From Wolfiporia cocos (lineage: Eukaryota; Basidiomycota; Agaricomycetes; Polyporales; Phaeolaceae): a stretch of 64,000 nt of DNA. The position numbers and the translations under genes were made by a program. Below the pieces are notes generated by a model. That model searched no databases. It had not been told where the DNA came from and was given only the letters and a program-made list of their open reading frames with translations. The stretch is from the NCBI GenBank assembly GCA_029448655.1, contig JACCLO010000008.1, positions 1,736,001 through 1,800,000 of the forward strand. Direction: 5' to 3'. This document shows positions 45,712-57,539 of the stretch, one piece after another; the stretch's first letter is position 1, and each line of letters opens with the position of its first letter.

Positions 45712-48290
45712 TGTCACGGTTTTATGCCATGGCATGGGGTCGAACCCCCGTACCCTAGTGTTATAGTCAGGTGACCTCTCTTTGTGTCGTAGTACAGTGG
45801 TCCATACGTCCCCCATAGCGTTAGCGTTAACGTTAGCATAGCGTTAGCGTTAGTATAACCACTCACGTGTATAGGTCGCCTGACACAGAACTAACTTGAT
45901 AAGCCTAAAGGTCTTGCTAGAAGCTGGTATGCTGGTAATAGGCAAGAAGGCGGCTCAGTGATAGGGTCAATGGTCTGTTATTAGAACCAAAGACTAGAGA
46001 GTCTAAGCAAGTATAGTTGAGGTACTGAGTTGGGCCTTGCTAGGGCTTAAGTATAGCAGTGGAAACCTAAGTAGACCTTTGCAGGTACTACAAAGGGGGT
46101 TATAGACAGTGGACGTCGAAATTAACTAGTCTGAGTCCTAAGCGACTCAGAGTACGGTATATATACATGTAAGGACTAGGACCCTTGGTACTACGGCAGG
46201 ACTAATGATACTGGCATAGATACATGTGATAGATAATAGCGACCAATAGGGTCGCTTGGCATAGAGCCGGGGATATGCATGTGATTAACGACCAGTAATG
46301 GTCGCTGCATGATTGGTTGGTCTTAGACATGTGATGAGTGACTCATACACCGACCGGGGTATGTCTTGTGTGATGACTATGTGCTTGGTAAGGCACTGGA
46401 TTAGATCATGTGATCTAAGTAGGCAAAAGGGTCCGTCCTTTAGTCATGAGTACATGACCAGCTTACTAAGCGGTCTGGGCTACTCTATCAAGAGATATAC
46501 CCGAAATACTGTTTGGGAACATGTGACTTATGAATGCGCATGTTAGATAAGATGTTACTACGTGATAAGATGAGATGTAACTACAGAGATAAGATACTAT
46601 CCTAGATAAGATAAGGTCACGTGCTAGATGAGGCCGTAGGGCGTCAACTAGCGTAAAGCATTGATATTGAGCTAACAAATGGGATAAATTGCTAGAAATA
46701 GCAAGGAAATTGTAGGAAACAGATATAATCTGTGACATCGCCTCTTGCTTACGTACTATAGCACATGACATAGATAGCGCACGGGCCCTTACTGTAGGGT
46801 AGGTAGTAGTGCGCGTCTCTACGTCTGAGCATGTATATAGTCTACTGCGCTGGGGCCTTACAGCCCCATGCTAGTTATTCTCGACGTTGGGGCTTGTCCC
46901 CCTGTATACCACCTCTACCACTGTGTGCACCTGCTGGCTTAGCCACCTCTCGTCTTGCTCGTCTGCGCCTCGTCACTGCGGTGTGGGGTTAGCCCCAAAG
47001 GACTTACGCGTTAGGATGAGGGCCACTAGGATAGCGGTACACAGGTTATACGGTATGAGCGTATATCTGTGTCATAATAACTAGCATACTTTACCATCCC
47101 CCTTGGTGGCGCTGCGCACCTTGGGCTATGGGTTTCCCACTCTCTAGGTACAGCGACGCGGCGGGGGCACCTCTGCGATCAAGCGAGGTCGGCATCAACT
47201 CGCCTGCCCCCCATACAAGCGTTGCTATGGCGACCACGAGCACAGGTGGTACGTTATACCTACTGAGGAGTGGAAGAATAGCGTCCCCCCTCGCATGAAG
47301 GCGATAGATGGAGACTAGTACGTATGTTCATATCGAACGTACCTCCTGGGGGGCGGGACAGCCTCGATAACGGCAGCATGACCTTTCGTGGGTATGTGAA
47401 GCGCTTCGGCGTAACCCCACTTTCGACAAAGGTCCAGGACGAACACCCTCGAAGATAACCTCTCCAATCACGACCGCCCTGGCATCGCGGCAGGGTACAA
47501 GCTCCACAAACCTCAAACAACGGACGGTGCGACGGACCACATGACAGGCGACATACAGACCTAGGTGCCGTCTCTGTGGCCAGCGGCGGGTGGAATTACG
47601 CACGACAGGCGATATACAGACCTAGGCGCCACTCCAGTGCCAGCCGGCAGACGGAACATGCCACGTCAGAAGTTCAGTGAGGTCCACGGCCTTAAGGTAG
47701 CCCATGGAGCCATAAAGCGTACGTGATCGATTAAAGAGATCCACGAGAGTATTTCTTCATCGAGACGATGAATCTTGACGGGAGGGTAATGTCACGGTTT
47801 TATGCCGTGGCATGGGGTCGAACCCCCGTACCCTAGTGTTATAGTCAGGTGACCTCTCTTTGTGTCGTAGTACAGTGGTCCATACGTCCCCCATAGCGTT
47901 AGCGTTAACGTTAGCATAGCGTTAGCGTTAGTATAACCACTCACGTGTATAGGTCGCCTCTTGCTTACGTACTATAGCACATGACTTAGATAGCGCACGG
48001 GCCCTTACTGTAGGGTAGGTAGTAGTGCGCGTCTCTACGTCTGAGCATGTATATAGTCTACTGCGCTGGGGCCTTACAGCCCCATGCTAGTTATTCTCGA
48101 CGTTGGGGCTTGTCCCCCTGTATACCACCTCTACCACTGTGTGCGCCTGCTGGCTTAGCCACCTCTCGTCTTGCTCGTCTGCGCCTCGTCACTGCGGTGT
48201 GGGGTTAGCCCCAAAGGACTTACGCGTTAGGATGAGGGCCACTAGGATAGCGGTACACAGGTTATACGGTATGAGCGTATATCTGTGTCA
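45712..48290 (+). mobile_element. 2.6-kb non-coding LTR retrotransposon (TRIM/LARD-like) in the TET/JBP gene; TSD GATGG
   Basis: LTRs 45,712-47,074 (501 nt once its own insertion is removed) and 47,790-48,290 (501 nt) differ at about three positions. Duplication GATGG at 45,707-45,711 and 48,291-48,295. The 715-nt interior has no gag or pol; a purine tract GACGGGAGGGTAA precedes the second LTR. It must have moved with proteins supplied in trans. Confidence 0.92.
45881..46737 (-). mobile_element. Solo LTR nested in the left LTR of the TRIM/LARD-like element; TSD TCGCC
   Basis: 857 nt from TGACACAGAACTAAC to ATCTGTGACA, with TCGCC at 45,876-45,880 and 46,738-46,742. A separate LTR family, single copy in this window, rich in GATAAGAT and GGTCATGTG strings. 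Confidence 0.88.
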
Positions 48291-48739
48291 GATGGACGGA
48301 CGAGAAATCTCAAGCGGGGGTCCCTGCTGCACAGGACCCCACTTCCTTTCAAGCCGAAGCTCCAACATATCATTGGTACCACTTGGCCTGCTCCCAAGCA
48401 TGTCTGTGTACCTGTCAATGTCCCAGGGTACAGACACTATGAGGTCCACACCAGCAGGGTTACAGCAGCTAAAATGCTAGGAGTGAAGGATGGTCACACA
48501 CCTTTGTTGGCAAATGCCAATGCCAACTTCTCTGCAATGCTGGTGCACTCTACCACCAGCGCACAGGACATGTAGAGTGACGCTGGAACATGTGGGATGG
48601 CCGGATGTTCGCCCCGGATGCACCGAGTGAAATAGACAAAAAGTGATCGGAAATATGATGCACACAGAGCCTCCAACTCAAGTCCAGTGACAGGTGATGA
48701 GCTCATGATTGGATATTAATTCAGTGGAAAAGCAGCAGG

Positions 48740-49235
48740 GTTGCAGAGGTCGCGGAGGTCGCGGAGGTCGCGGGTGGAAGGGGTCGCGGAGGTCGCGGAG
48801 AGAGGCAGCGGTGCGCATTGCAAACACGCTGCTGCCATGCACACCAATGCTCTCTCGCACTCTCGCGCGTTCCGTCCACAAATGTGGTGCACAGTGTCTA
48901 CAATGTGCACTAATCTCGATCTGGGCCGAATGCGGTTAGCGCGCACCAGAGCACCAGTAGCGCCAGCCTGAAACAGCATTGTATTGCCCATTTCGGATTA
49001 GCCGCCGAGTCGAATCTCCAATCACACTCCATACGGTTAGCGCCACAAGTCGGCCCGGGACTATCAGGGCAATCTCATTGGTTTACAGATAATGCCCATG
49101 TGCTCCGGTGCCTCTGGCCGAGTTGGGGAGTCTGTTAGCTGTTGTCGCCTCTGCCCTGCTCTCAATTTACAGCTGCCTGTGATCTGCTTGTGATCCTCCT
49201 GCATTCTCCTTGCCCTGCTACATTCCTGTAATACA
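48740..49235 (+). promoter_or_regulatory. Divergent intergenic region with a GGTCGCGGA array
   Basis: Lies between the TET/JBP start (48,706, minus) and the next gene start (49,236, plus). Six or so GGTCGCGGA units at 48,750-48,800, then mixed sequence with CAAT-like motifs. It is the only space available for the two promoters; no TATA box is clear. Confidence 0.5.
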
Positions 49236-52200
49236 ATGGCAAAGCACGACAAAGCGAGCTCTGCGCCGCCTCTAACAGAGGCACAAAAAGCGGTGGTCGC
49301 GACCAAGCTGCACGACTATCAGCAAGCGGCAACATATTCGGTGGAAAGAACGGAAATCTCAAACTCCCTCACTCAGGAGCTAAAAAGCAAGCTTGAGGAC
49401 CTGGCAGAGGTGGAGGACTCAGTATTAGCAGCGGTGAGTGGGTCTCCTGCATGTGAAGCATTACAGCCTTATGCTCGGCCACAGAAAGTGAGGGAATGGC
49501 TGAGGAACCATTCAAAAGCAATCGGAGGCCAGTCATCAAAAGAGGAAGTCCAAATTGGCAAGAAGCTTTCAATGTGGAGACTGTGGGCCAAGGAGCATCC
49601 AGACGAGGTGAAGGTTCGACAGGCGAAGCTCATGGCAGAGTCGAACGAGGAAACCAAGGATCAGGTTGTTTTCTGGGGCAGGGCGGGAACGGAGCTTTGG
49701 GGTGAGCTGACGAAGGAGCAGCAAGAGGAGTTTGAGGGACAGGTTAAGAGTCGTGAAGGGACAATGGCAGCTGTACAGCCAAAGTGAGTAGCTGCATGTT
49801 TCTGTGACCGCGACCTCCGCGACACTCGCGACCGCGACCTCCGCAACACTCGCGACCGCGACACTCACAACACTCGCGGCCTCCGCGGCCTCCGCGACCG
49901 CGACTCCCACGACCTTTGCGACTCTCGCGATCGCGACCTTCTCGGCTGCGACTCTCGCGAGTGCTGCAACCGCAACTCACGTGGCTGCCCCATTTCCATT
50001 CATCATGACTGACAATCTTCCATAGCAAAGTAAATAGGAAGATGCATAGTTGGTGCAAGGCGTTCGCAGACCAAATGGCAACTGAGCTTGGTGTCCGAAC
50101 GCTCGTGTTGACGGCATACCCCAAGGACAACCAAGCCTATGTTGAGCTGTGAGTTTAAAATCACTAGGGTCACCCCAGAGCTCATTCCTTGGCAGTCATG
50201 ACTTTAATGATGCCTTTGACTCGGCCCCTTCATTTAAAGACAGGGCCGAGTGGGAGAATGACCTGTGGGGGCAATGGAAGGCATACAGTCATGAGGTGAT
50301 TCTCGACAAGAAGACGTCCCAAGGATCTGATGAGGAAGATGACTCAGGAGACTCGGATGATGACAGGAAGTTTTCCTTGCCCATGGACGATGAGGGATTG
50401 CCAATCTTGCCTCCGTATAATCCAAGAAAGCGGCTCCGTCTAGCTAGAATGCGGCAAATTATCAGATTGTTCCTTAACAGACATTACCGTGAGTGGGTCC
50501 TCCTCATAAAGTTATAATTAGATTGCTGAGCTGCAAATAGAGCTGGCCTGTGGAGCATCTGACCGTGCCTGTCCCTGGGGCTTGATGGCAAGTGAGCCTG
50601 AGAGCTTCTTTGACGATGCCATGATGCCGCACGGTATTTCCCTTGCCGAGCCACATCACATGAGAAAGGAGGACTGCATTGCCATCCTACAGCACTGGGA
50701 GGATGCCAAGAGTGGCAGGAGCGGTGCGGTCCTCTTCCGATTCAAGAAATACACAACCGCCTACAGGAACAATCCGAAGCATGAGCTCCGCAATGCCATC
50801 TACAGGAACCTACCGAGTAGTGTGCCCCCAGCAAAGAAGCCCCAGACCAAAGAATATGTCGAGATTGATGAGGCTGGACCTGGAAGCAGCATGGCAGCTG
50901 GAGGACCTTCTGTCAGTGGGACACAGGCACTGAGAAGGAGTGAAAATGATGATGAGCAGATGGACGGTGGCCTTGCCAAAAATGAAGTAGGTCGCGAAAC
51001 TCGTGGCTGCAGCAGTCGCGGAGGTCGCGGAGGTCGCGGAGGTCGCGGAGGTCGCGGAGGTCGCGGAGGTCGCGGAGGTCGCGGAGGTCGCGGAGGTCGC
51101 GGAGGTCGCGGAGGTCGCGGGGAAGATCGCGGTGGCCAAGACAAGTCCAACGAAGATGTCAATGCCTCAAGTGACAGTGACCCCAACATGGCCATGAATC
51201 GTCCTCACCAATGGACACAATCTGAGCCTCTCACATTGTCAGGAAAGGGAAAAGGTCGTGCACGCATCACCATCACTGACTGGGTCGACAATTGGGGTGC
51301 CACCGACCAAAGCGACAATCCCGAAAATATCCGTCATCTCCCTCCAGTGTGGGCTCTCATGAGTCCAACCCGCCGACAAAACTATCTCCTTGCTCTTGGC
51401 ACTGGGGAATCATACAAGACCATGGTGGTGAAGTGCTCCGAGCTCATCGTATGAATGTCCTCCTTGATTGTCTCCCACCACTGACCCTTGGTGTTCAGGG
51501 AAGCCAGGTACTTTTCAGCAAAGATGAAGATGGTCCTCATTGGGCATCCTGGACCTGGGAGCATCACAGAAGGGCTGACATTCATGGTCCCTCTGGACTT
51601 GACGAAGTTGCCTACTGGCTTCGACATGATCAGCCCATGAAGGATGATGAATGCAAGTTGACTTTTGACAAGGCATTGATCCAGCGCATCGTATTGACGA
51701 TCGGCATCCTCTACCGGGAGATGGAGGATGCTCAATTTGTTTGGGTCGAGCCAGATGTCCCTAGGGAAGGGGCGCCTCAATACCTCATCGACAGCCAGAT
51801 TACGATGGATTCTAACCCCGAAGGCATTTCCATTGGAGCTTTGGACATGCTGGTGTCTGTCATGATCAGATTGCTTGATGGGAAGTCTGTTCTGGCCCCA
51901 TTGTGGCAGAATCCAGAGTTCCAATCCCTGTGGGATTTCTCATCTGATGATGAGGGCAGAGGTCAGGTCATTGAACAAAATTCAGATGCAACTGGAATGG
52001 TAGGGGCCTTGGTGACCACTGACACCAGGGCTCACACAGATGTTGAGGGCATTGTAGAAGTTGAAGGAGATGTCACAGATGCTAGGGCAGAGGTTGTTGA
52101 GGGGGCAGGTAGGGTTGGAGATGGATCTGGAGATGGTGATGCTCAGGAAGAAGGCTCGGGTGGAGGGGAAGGAGGCAGCATATCTACAGCACAACTTGGG

Positions 52201-52365
52201 GCCAAACGTCAGAGGGATGTGATGCGGATGAAAGGTGAAGTCGAGCCAGCACCGAAACGGCAGGCAACCCACAGGCGTGTCAAGCATGCTACCAGATCGG
52301 ACACTGCAAGGTCCCCATCACCTTGCCGACTTAGATCTAAAGGGAAGGATGGCCACCATTCCTAG
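49236..52365 (+). CDS. 904-aa protein with an RGG-repeat block, five exons, unknown function
   Basis: Exons by phase: 49236-49783, 50026-50148, 50196-50488, 50541-51424, 51499-52365, ATG to TAG with no break. The N-terminal part has charged helices (LTQELKSKLEDLAEVEDSVL; KKLSMWRLWAKEHPDEVKVR; AGTELWGELTKEQQEEFEG) reminiscent of HMG-like folds, then YPKDNQAYVEL, an acidic block (GSDEEDDSGDSDDDRKF), ACGASDRACPWG, and about residues 470-515 an uninterrupted run of Arg-Gly-Gly units encoded by GGTCGCGGA repeats. The C-terminal part has ITDWVDNWG and HWASWTWEHH motifs and a basic tail. RGG boxes bind RNA or G-rich nucleic acid in other proteins. The overall architecture resembles a mushroom-specific family of unknown function; the function here is not known. 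Confidence 0.65.
49800..49985 (+). repeat. CGCGACCTC array in intron 1 of the 904-aa protein gene
   Basis: About fifteen degenerate CGCGACxxC units within the 242-nt intron 49,784-50,025. Confidence 0.8.
51010..51130 (+). repeat. Near-perfect (GGTCGCGGA)n tandem in coding sequence
   Basis: Roughly twelve 9-bp units with almost no variation, in frame as Gly-Arg-Gly. This is the purest copy of the motif in the window. Confidence 0.95.
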
Positions 52366-52499
52366 ATGTGGCATATTGTTTGCTTGGTAGTTGGTAATTA
52401 GATTGCCTCACTACTTAAATATTTGGTGTGCCTACTTGCTGTACTGATCATAGATAATAAACTTGAGATGTGGGTCTCCAGCTCTACTTGCAGGATTGA

Positions 52500-52890
52500 C
52501 CTTGACATATGCAATCAGCCACCCCGACCTCCGTGACCACGACTCTCACAACGTTCGCGACGTTTGCGACCGCGATGTTCGCGACCTCCGCGACCGCGAT
52601 GTTCGCGACCTCCGCGACCGCGATGTTCGCGACCTCCGCGACCGCGATGTTCGCGACCTCCGCGACCGCGACGTTCACGACTTTCGTGACTGTCACAACC
52701 GCAACTTCCGTGACCTTTGCGACCTCTGCAACCGCGACCTTTGCGACCTCCGCGACCGCAGTCCCCGCACTTCTCGTGACCTCCGCTACCGTGCCCCCTG
52801 CACCTCTCACAACCTTTGCAATTGCAACCTCTGTGACCGCCACATTCACAACCACCACAGCTGCTGTGACCACAGTAATCTCTGCAACCT
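52500..52890 (+). repeat. CGCGACCTC/CGCGATGTT array downstream of the 904-aa protein gene
   Basis: Four near-identical 27-bp units (GCGATGTTCGCGACCTCC core) at about 52,572-52,680, followed by degenerate 9-bp units. The open frames on both strands are repeat artefacts. Confidence 0.85.
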
Positions 52891-54325
52891 ACAGTTGGGG
52901 ACAGTCAAATACAGTAAATATTTTGATGAGTTATCCCAGCCATTAAGCATAACAGTATCGCTATCAGCAAAATACATTGAGCAAATCATGTTATAGAAGT
53001 TTGTCATGTTTCATCCTTAACATCTTTGCCATTCTGTAATGTAACCTCAGAAGCATGAAAGTAACTGACCTGGCTTGAGGATCAAGTATAGAGCCCCTTG
53101 CAACCTGTGCAGGACTCTGATTCTGGATGTGAGGGAGATTCTCACCTCCATCTTGACAGCCTAAACCCAGGTTGTTTCTCAGAGCTTGCACTCTGAGGGT
53201 CTGAATCATGAGACAAGTCAGACTGAGAGGACTTTGGAAATGAGATTTTCTTGCAGTCCATGATATTTATGGCAGAAGAGGATGAGGATTGGATTCCTGA
53301 AGTGCAATAGAGATTGAGAAAACATGCTACACAAGTACCACACACTGTCACAAAACTCATCATAATACAGCCATGATGCAGTAACTGCTATGCCCCAAGG
53401 GCAAAACACCAACTCAGTTGGCATGAGTGGGTACCAGCACTCTGAGCTTACATTGTGACATGTGGTCATGACTGTCTGATAGCTCTCTTTTGGAATGCCT
53501 GTGATGTTAAAATAACTGGGCATAGAAAATCATGCTCACATAGAGCAGTGATACAAGCTGACACTTGTATAACCATCCAAAACATCCAAAAGTGTTTACC
53601 AAAGGTTGCAACATTGGTAGCATGTCAAAATGTACTTGGCTGCACCATTGGAAACTGCTACAGGAGTCCAGGGTCAGCTTTGAGCTTTGATCTTGGGTTC
53701 CATCTCATCCATTGCTTACTCTTTTCATGATACAGTGTTGCTGTACACAATGCCTTTGGGAGCTGATGGGATTGCCCCTGCAAATTCAAAAATCTGCTTA
53801 ATTGAGTTGGAATTGTGATTGTGATAGCTCTGGTGCCATATGTTGGCATCTCCGAATACAGATGCCCACAAGTGCTCGTGAGATGCCCTAAAATTGCCTG
53901 TGAAACACCCAGTGAAATCTGCCCAAAATTTAGGCACAGCTCATATTTGTGGGTAAAATCTCAAAAGTGGTTTATTTAGAGGTTTTCATACCTTCTGAGT
54001 CTATTTATGGTATTGGTGTGACACTAAAAACTTGCATTCGCCTGGTATCAAATCTACTGTGTTTGCTTGTCCCTAACTGTACATGCCCAACGTGGCTATG
54101 GCCTGCATGACTGCTGTGCCTGCAGCAGCTGCTGGCCCTGAAATGTCATTGGCTTTACATAATTCCAAGATGAAGCAAAACCTGTTGCTTTACATTCCAG
54201 TTTATTCTCTTGAATGGTTCCAAGTGGCTTTTCATCTCATAATAAAGCAATGAAAGACTCATATATTTCTCATACATTTGCATGAACAACAAGTAGTGAT
54301 ACAAATGAAAGCCAACCAGAACCAC
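52891..54325 (-). other. Unresolved lower-GC segment with a possible coding fragment
   Basis: No complete gene found. A minus-strand frame at 53,937-53,725 reads protein-like (PKFWADFTGCFTGNFRASHE, WHQSYHNHNSNSIKQIF), and short splice-like signals surround it, but I could not join exons or name a family. Confidence 0.3.
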
Positions 54326-57188
54326 TCAGTCAGACCCATCTGTATCCATATCCATGGGCTCATCAATATCCGCGGGCTCATTGATTGTGGTTGCATCGGT
54401 CGCGAGAGTTGCAGGGGCCATGGTTGCGGAGGTCGCAAGAGGCGCTTCAGGCAGGATTGAAGAGGTCGCGGGGGCTGCGGTCACAGAGGTCGTGAGAGGC
54501 GCCTCAGGCGGGATCACGGAGGTCGCGGGGGCTGCGGTCGCGGAGGTCGCGGGGGCCACAGTTGCGGAGGTCACAAGAGTCGCGGGGGCCGCGGTCACGG
54601 AGGTCGCGAGAGGCCCCTCAGCAGAGGCCACGAGAGGCAGGGTCCCGGAGGTCGAGAGAGAGGCCTCAGGCAGGGTCGTGAGAGTCGCGGGGGCCACGGT
54701 CGCGGAGGTTGTGACAGGCGAGATTGCGAAGGTCGCGACAGGCGAGGTCGCGGAGGTCGCGACAGGCGCAGGGGTCGCGGTCGCGGAGGTCGAGAGAGGT
54801 GTCTCAGGTGGGGTCGCGGAGGTCGCGGGGGCCACAGTTGCGGAGGTCACGAGAGTCGCGGGGGCCGTGGTCACGGAGGTCGCGAGAGGCCCCTCAGCAG
54901 AGGCCACGAGAGGCAGGGTCCCGGAGGTCGAGAGAGGGGCCTCAGGCGGGGTCGTGAGAGTCACGGGGTCCACGGTTGCGGAGGTTGCGAGAGGTGCAGC
55001 GGCCATGGTCGCGGAGGCTGCAAGAGGCAGGGTTCCAGAGGTCGAGAGAGAGGCCTCAGGCGGGGTCACGAGAGTTGCGGGGGCCACAGTCGCGGAGGTC
55101 ACGAGAGGCACCCCCAGCGCTACCTGTCGCAGGGCCTCAAGCTGCGCCTGCAGCCCCACCTGCCCCACCTGCATCTCATGGACGGTCTCTTGGAGGATGT
55201 CCACCTTATGGACGAGCTGATTAAGCATGCCACTCATTTGAGTGACCGCCTTCAACAGCTCGTCCCGGTCATCCCCCACCTGGCTGCGGTAGCGATTGTA
55301 CCCGCCCTCCTTGTCCGCTATATATAGATATGTGAAGGCTATTTATTAGAATAGAGTGATCAAGATTTTTTTTGCTCACCTGATGGCTGCTCTGCCTGAA
55401 CATGGACACTTGCTTGTGAGGTCTCACGATGCTCACGCTCAGCCAACCTCGTCGACCGTCGGGACACCTCTTTTCCCTTGCCATCGTGTCTTGTGGTCGA
55501 GGGGCCAGCAGAAGGGCCCGCTTCCTCCTCATCACCCGTCTCTATGTTGTCGTCATGCCTGAGGTTCCGGAAAGCCTTGACAACCGACGCGTCAGTCTCT
55601 GCCCCACCAGATCTCACCTCCTCATCCTCGTCCAACTGATCCTGCTCATCTTCCTCTAAGTCACTGTCTACCTCACTTGCCTGCTTCTTTCCCTTGCTCT
55701 TTGAGCCTGTTTGAGAACCCCCCAAAAATATAATAATCAAAAATGATAAGACTTTGACTCACCTTTGACTGGGAAGTCTGCAAGCTCCTCCTCAGTGTAC
55801 CGAGTGGTGTCATCGATAATGAATTTCTTGGTGTTGGGGTTGTAGACGACAAGTTTGAGCTTCTCCAATTTGGGTGCTTGTCTGGCGGGACTGTCGAACT
55901 TCTTCTGAAACATACGTGCCAGCTTTAATGACCTCGCCCCTTTTGTGGACTCGTATTCTCCCTTGCTGTTCAGCTCCTTGGGCACCAAGTTGCAGGCGAG
56001 GCTGTTGCCCGAGCACCTCTCGCACCTCGTCCGAATTTCGACATCGATAGTGCAGACGGTTCCAATACGTCTGCAGTTGGAACATGTTAGTGCCTGACAA
56101 AAAAGGAGGTCAGCGCTATGTCTGCAAACAAATTAAAAGCTTACGGAGCGAAGCGGATGATCCGATGGCTTGGGCCTCAGTTTAGTTGCTTTGACTTGAG
56201 CACCCTTTGATGCCTTCCGCCCCTTGGTCAGTTTTGAACGGCCTTTGCGAGAGGGGGGAGGGCTGGCCGAGTTCGAGCTTGGCGACGGTCGCGCAGTCGC
56301 CGATGACTTGCTGCCAGTCCGCCTGACTTTTGACGGCCTTTTTTCGGCAGACTTTGACCGTGTGCGAGTCGTGACACCGGTCAATGTGGTGGCGCTGCGA
56401 GATTTGGTGCGACCCTTGCGACGTTCGGCGCGACCCTTGCGACCTTCGTCACTACTCTCGCTACCCTCGCGACCCGTCTCGCGACCCGTCTCGCGACCCG
56501 TCTCACGACCCGTCTCGCGACTCTTGCGTCCCTTACGACCCTCGCTCCTTCCTCGACGTTCGTCCTCCTCCTCGATTACCTCCCCATCTTCCTGACTGTT
56601 CTCCTCCTCCTTGTTGTCTTCCGAATCCGTGCTGTCCTTCTCGAAATCCTCACGGGGCCTTTTCTTTTGGGTGCGCGGGGCAGTCGGCCTGCCCTCATTA
56701 GATTCTCCTGTAAGTATACTCAATAAATGTAGACTTGCAAAGGATTTGAATGAGTACATACCTGTGACCCACCACTGGTCGGGTCCTAGGTCTTCCACCA
56801 CTGGGAGGGGTTTGGCGTCATCCACTATTGGAGCGATTTTGGGGTGAGTCCTAATCCTCTGATCCGTTTCCTCGACGCGAATGGAGTTGAACTCTTCATC
56901 TTCTTTCTCATTGACGAATTCGTATTCTGCCAGTATACTGGCATAGAGAATGGGTAGCCTGTACCCCTGCTTAATGGCCTCGTACGGGAACACCTTGACG
57001 GTGTTTGACTGGGATATCCTAGTTAAAACTCCTTGAGTTGAGTGGAAAAAAAAATTACTCACCATCTCAGCCATCATCTTCATCTGCCACTCAGTATAGT
57101 CACCGCCCTCCAGACTCTCGGGGGCTGCCCTGATTGCGGCGATCGCGCGGGCGATGAGGACGTCGGCCTGTTCAAAGAGTTCAGACAT
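54326..57188 (-). CDS. 861-aa protein with a Zn(II)2Cys6-like cysteine cluster, six exons
   Basis: Minus-strand exons by phase: 57188-57063, 57008-56762, 56707-56145, 56093-55763, 55706-55380, 55317-54326, continuous to the TGA. Order: N-terminal helical part (LFEQADVLIARAIAAIRAAP, VKVFPYEAIKQGYRLPI), a long acidic and Lys/Arg/Ser-rich region with RETGRETGRE repeats, then CSNCRRIGTVC..TRCERCSGNSLAC, spacing CX2CX6CX9CX2CX6C as in fungal binuclear zinc clusters. Next come SRRSTRLAEREHRETSQ, a coiled coil (LLKAVTQMSGMLNQLVHKVD..LQAQLEALRQVA) and a ~220-residue Ala/Thr/Ser/Pro-rich tail encoded by the CpG-rich 9-bp motif. This layout fits a sequence-specific DNA-binding protein, perhaps acting on the element's own arrays; that is inference. 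Confidence 0.62.
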
Positions 57189-57539
57189 GATGAGAGCAAA
57201 AGTTACAGGTGGAGTGCAAGCGCAATTGGGAGTGCGAGCAGGAGAGCAGCAGCGCGGGGAGAGTCCGAGCTTGAGGGGTCGCGACCGCAGCTCGCGACCT
57301 GTTCATATAAGTCTTCGCAGCCTCATGCTACAGCCCGGCGCCGGTCCGCGGACCGGAAGCGCCTGATTTCTATTTCGGCACATTGCGCTGATTGCCGCCG
57401 CATCCAGCGTGCACGTGATTAAGTCTATTCCCACGGTCTGCTTCTGGACTTCTGTTGTTCTATGAGCTACCCGCATCTATTATATCTTTTTCAACTCGTT
57501 ACTGCGAGTTTGATTTTTCTCGCCTGCCCGCGCCCCCAC

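Larger units (their letters stand above)
44791..48706 (-). pseudogene. TET/JBP-family 2-oxoglutarate/Fe(II) dioxygenase, broken by an LTR element
   Basis: Minus-strand exons by phase: 48706-48502, 48436-48291 plus 45706-45641 (one exon split by the insertion), 45590-45396 and 45342-44791; without the insert this encodes ~387 aa. The double-stranded beta-helix carries the iron ligands and 2OG arginine in the usual order: TPAHRDSKSRMQWYDLL (H-x-D), then PGTVIALCGTAVRHSLM (distal His) and GDRLCYACFMRDSVH (Arg). TET/JBP enzymes oxidise 5-methylcytosine or thymine in DNA. The N-terminal part (VSVPWDIDRYTDMLG, LERKWGPVQQGPPL) reads as part of the same family. No other break is seen, so inactivation seems recent. 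It runs convergent to the transposase gene and divergent from the 904-aa protein gene. Confidence 0.85.

Noticed and set aside
45730..45760. tRNA-like T-arm (GGGGTCGAACCCCC) at the start of the 501-nt LTRs, and CTGGCTCGAACCCAGG near 25,415
   Set aside because: No matching acceptor stem, D-arm or anticodon loop could be assembled; both lie in LTRs and are probably chance or tRNA-derived remnants.
47260..47603. Small minus-strand frames in the core of the non-coding LTR element
   Set aside because: No gag, protease or RT motif, and Arg/Cys-rich composition typical of chance frames.
48285..48575. Plus-strand frame opposite the TET/JBP N-terminus
   Set aside because: The minus strand continues a spliced gene in frame across the insertion; the plus frame starts inside the duplication and has no partner exon.
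52463..52996. Repetitive Asp-Arg-Asp / Thr-Ser-Ala frames downstream of the 904-aa gene
   Set aside because: Pure products of the 27-bp and 9-bp repeats; no start context, splice partner or non-repetitive domain.
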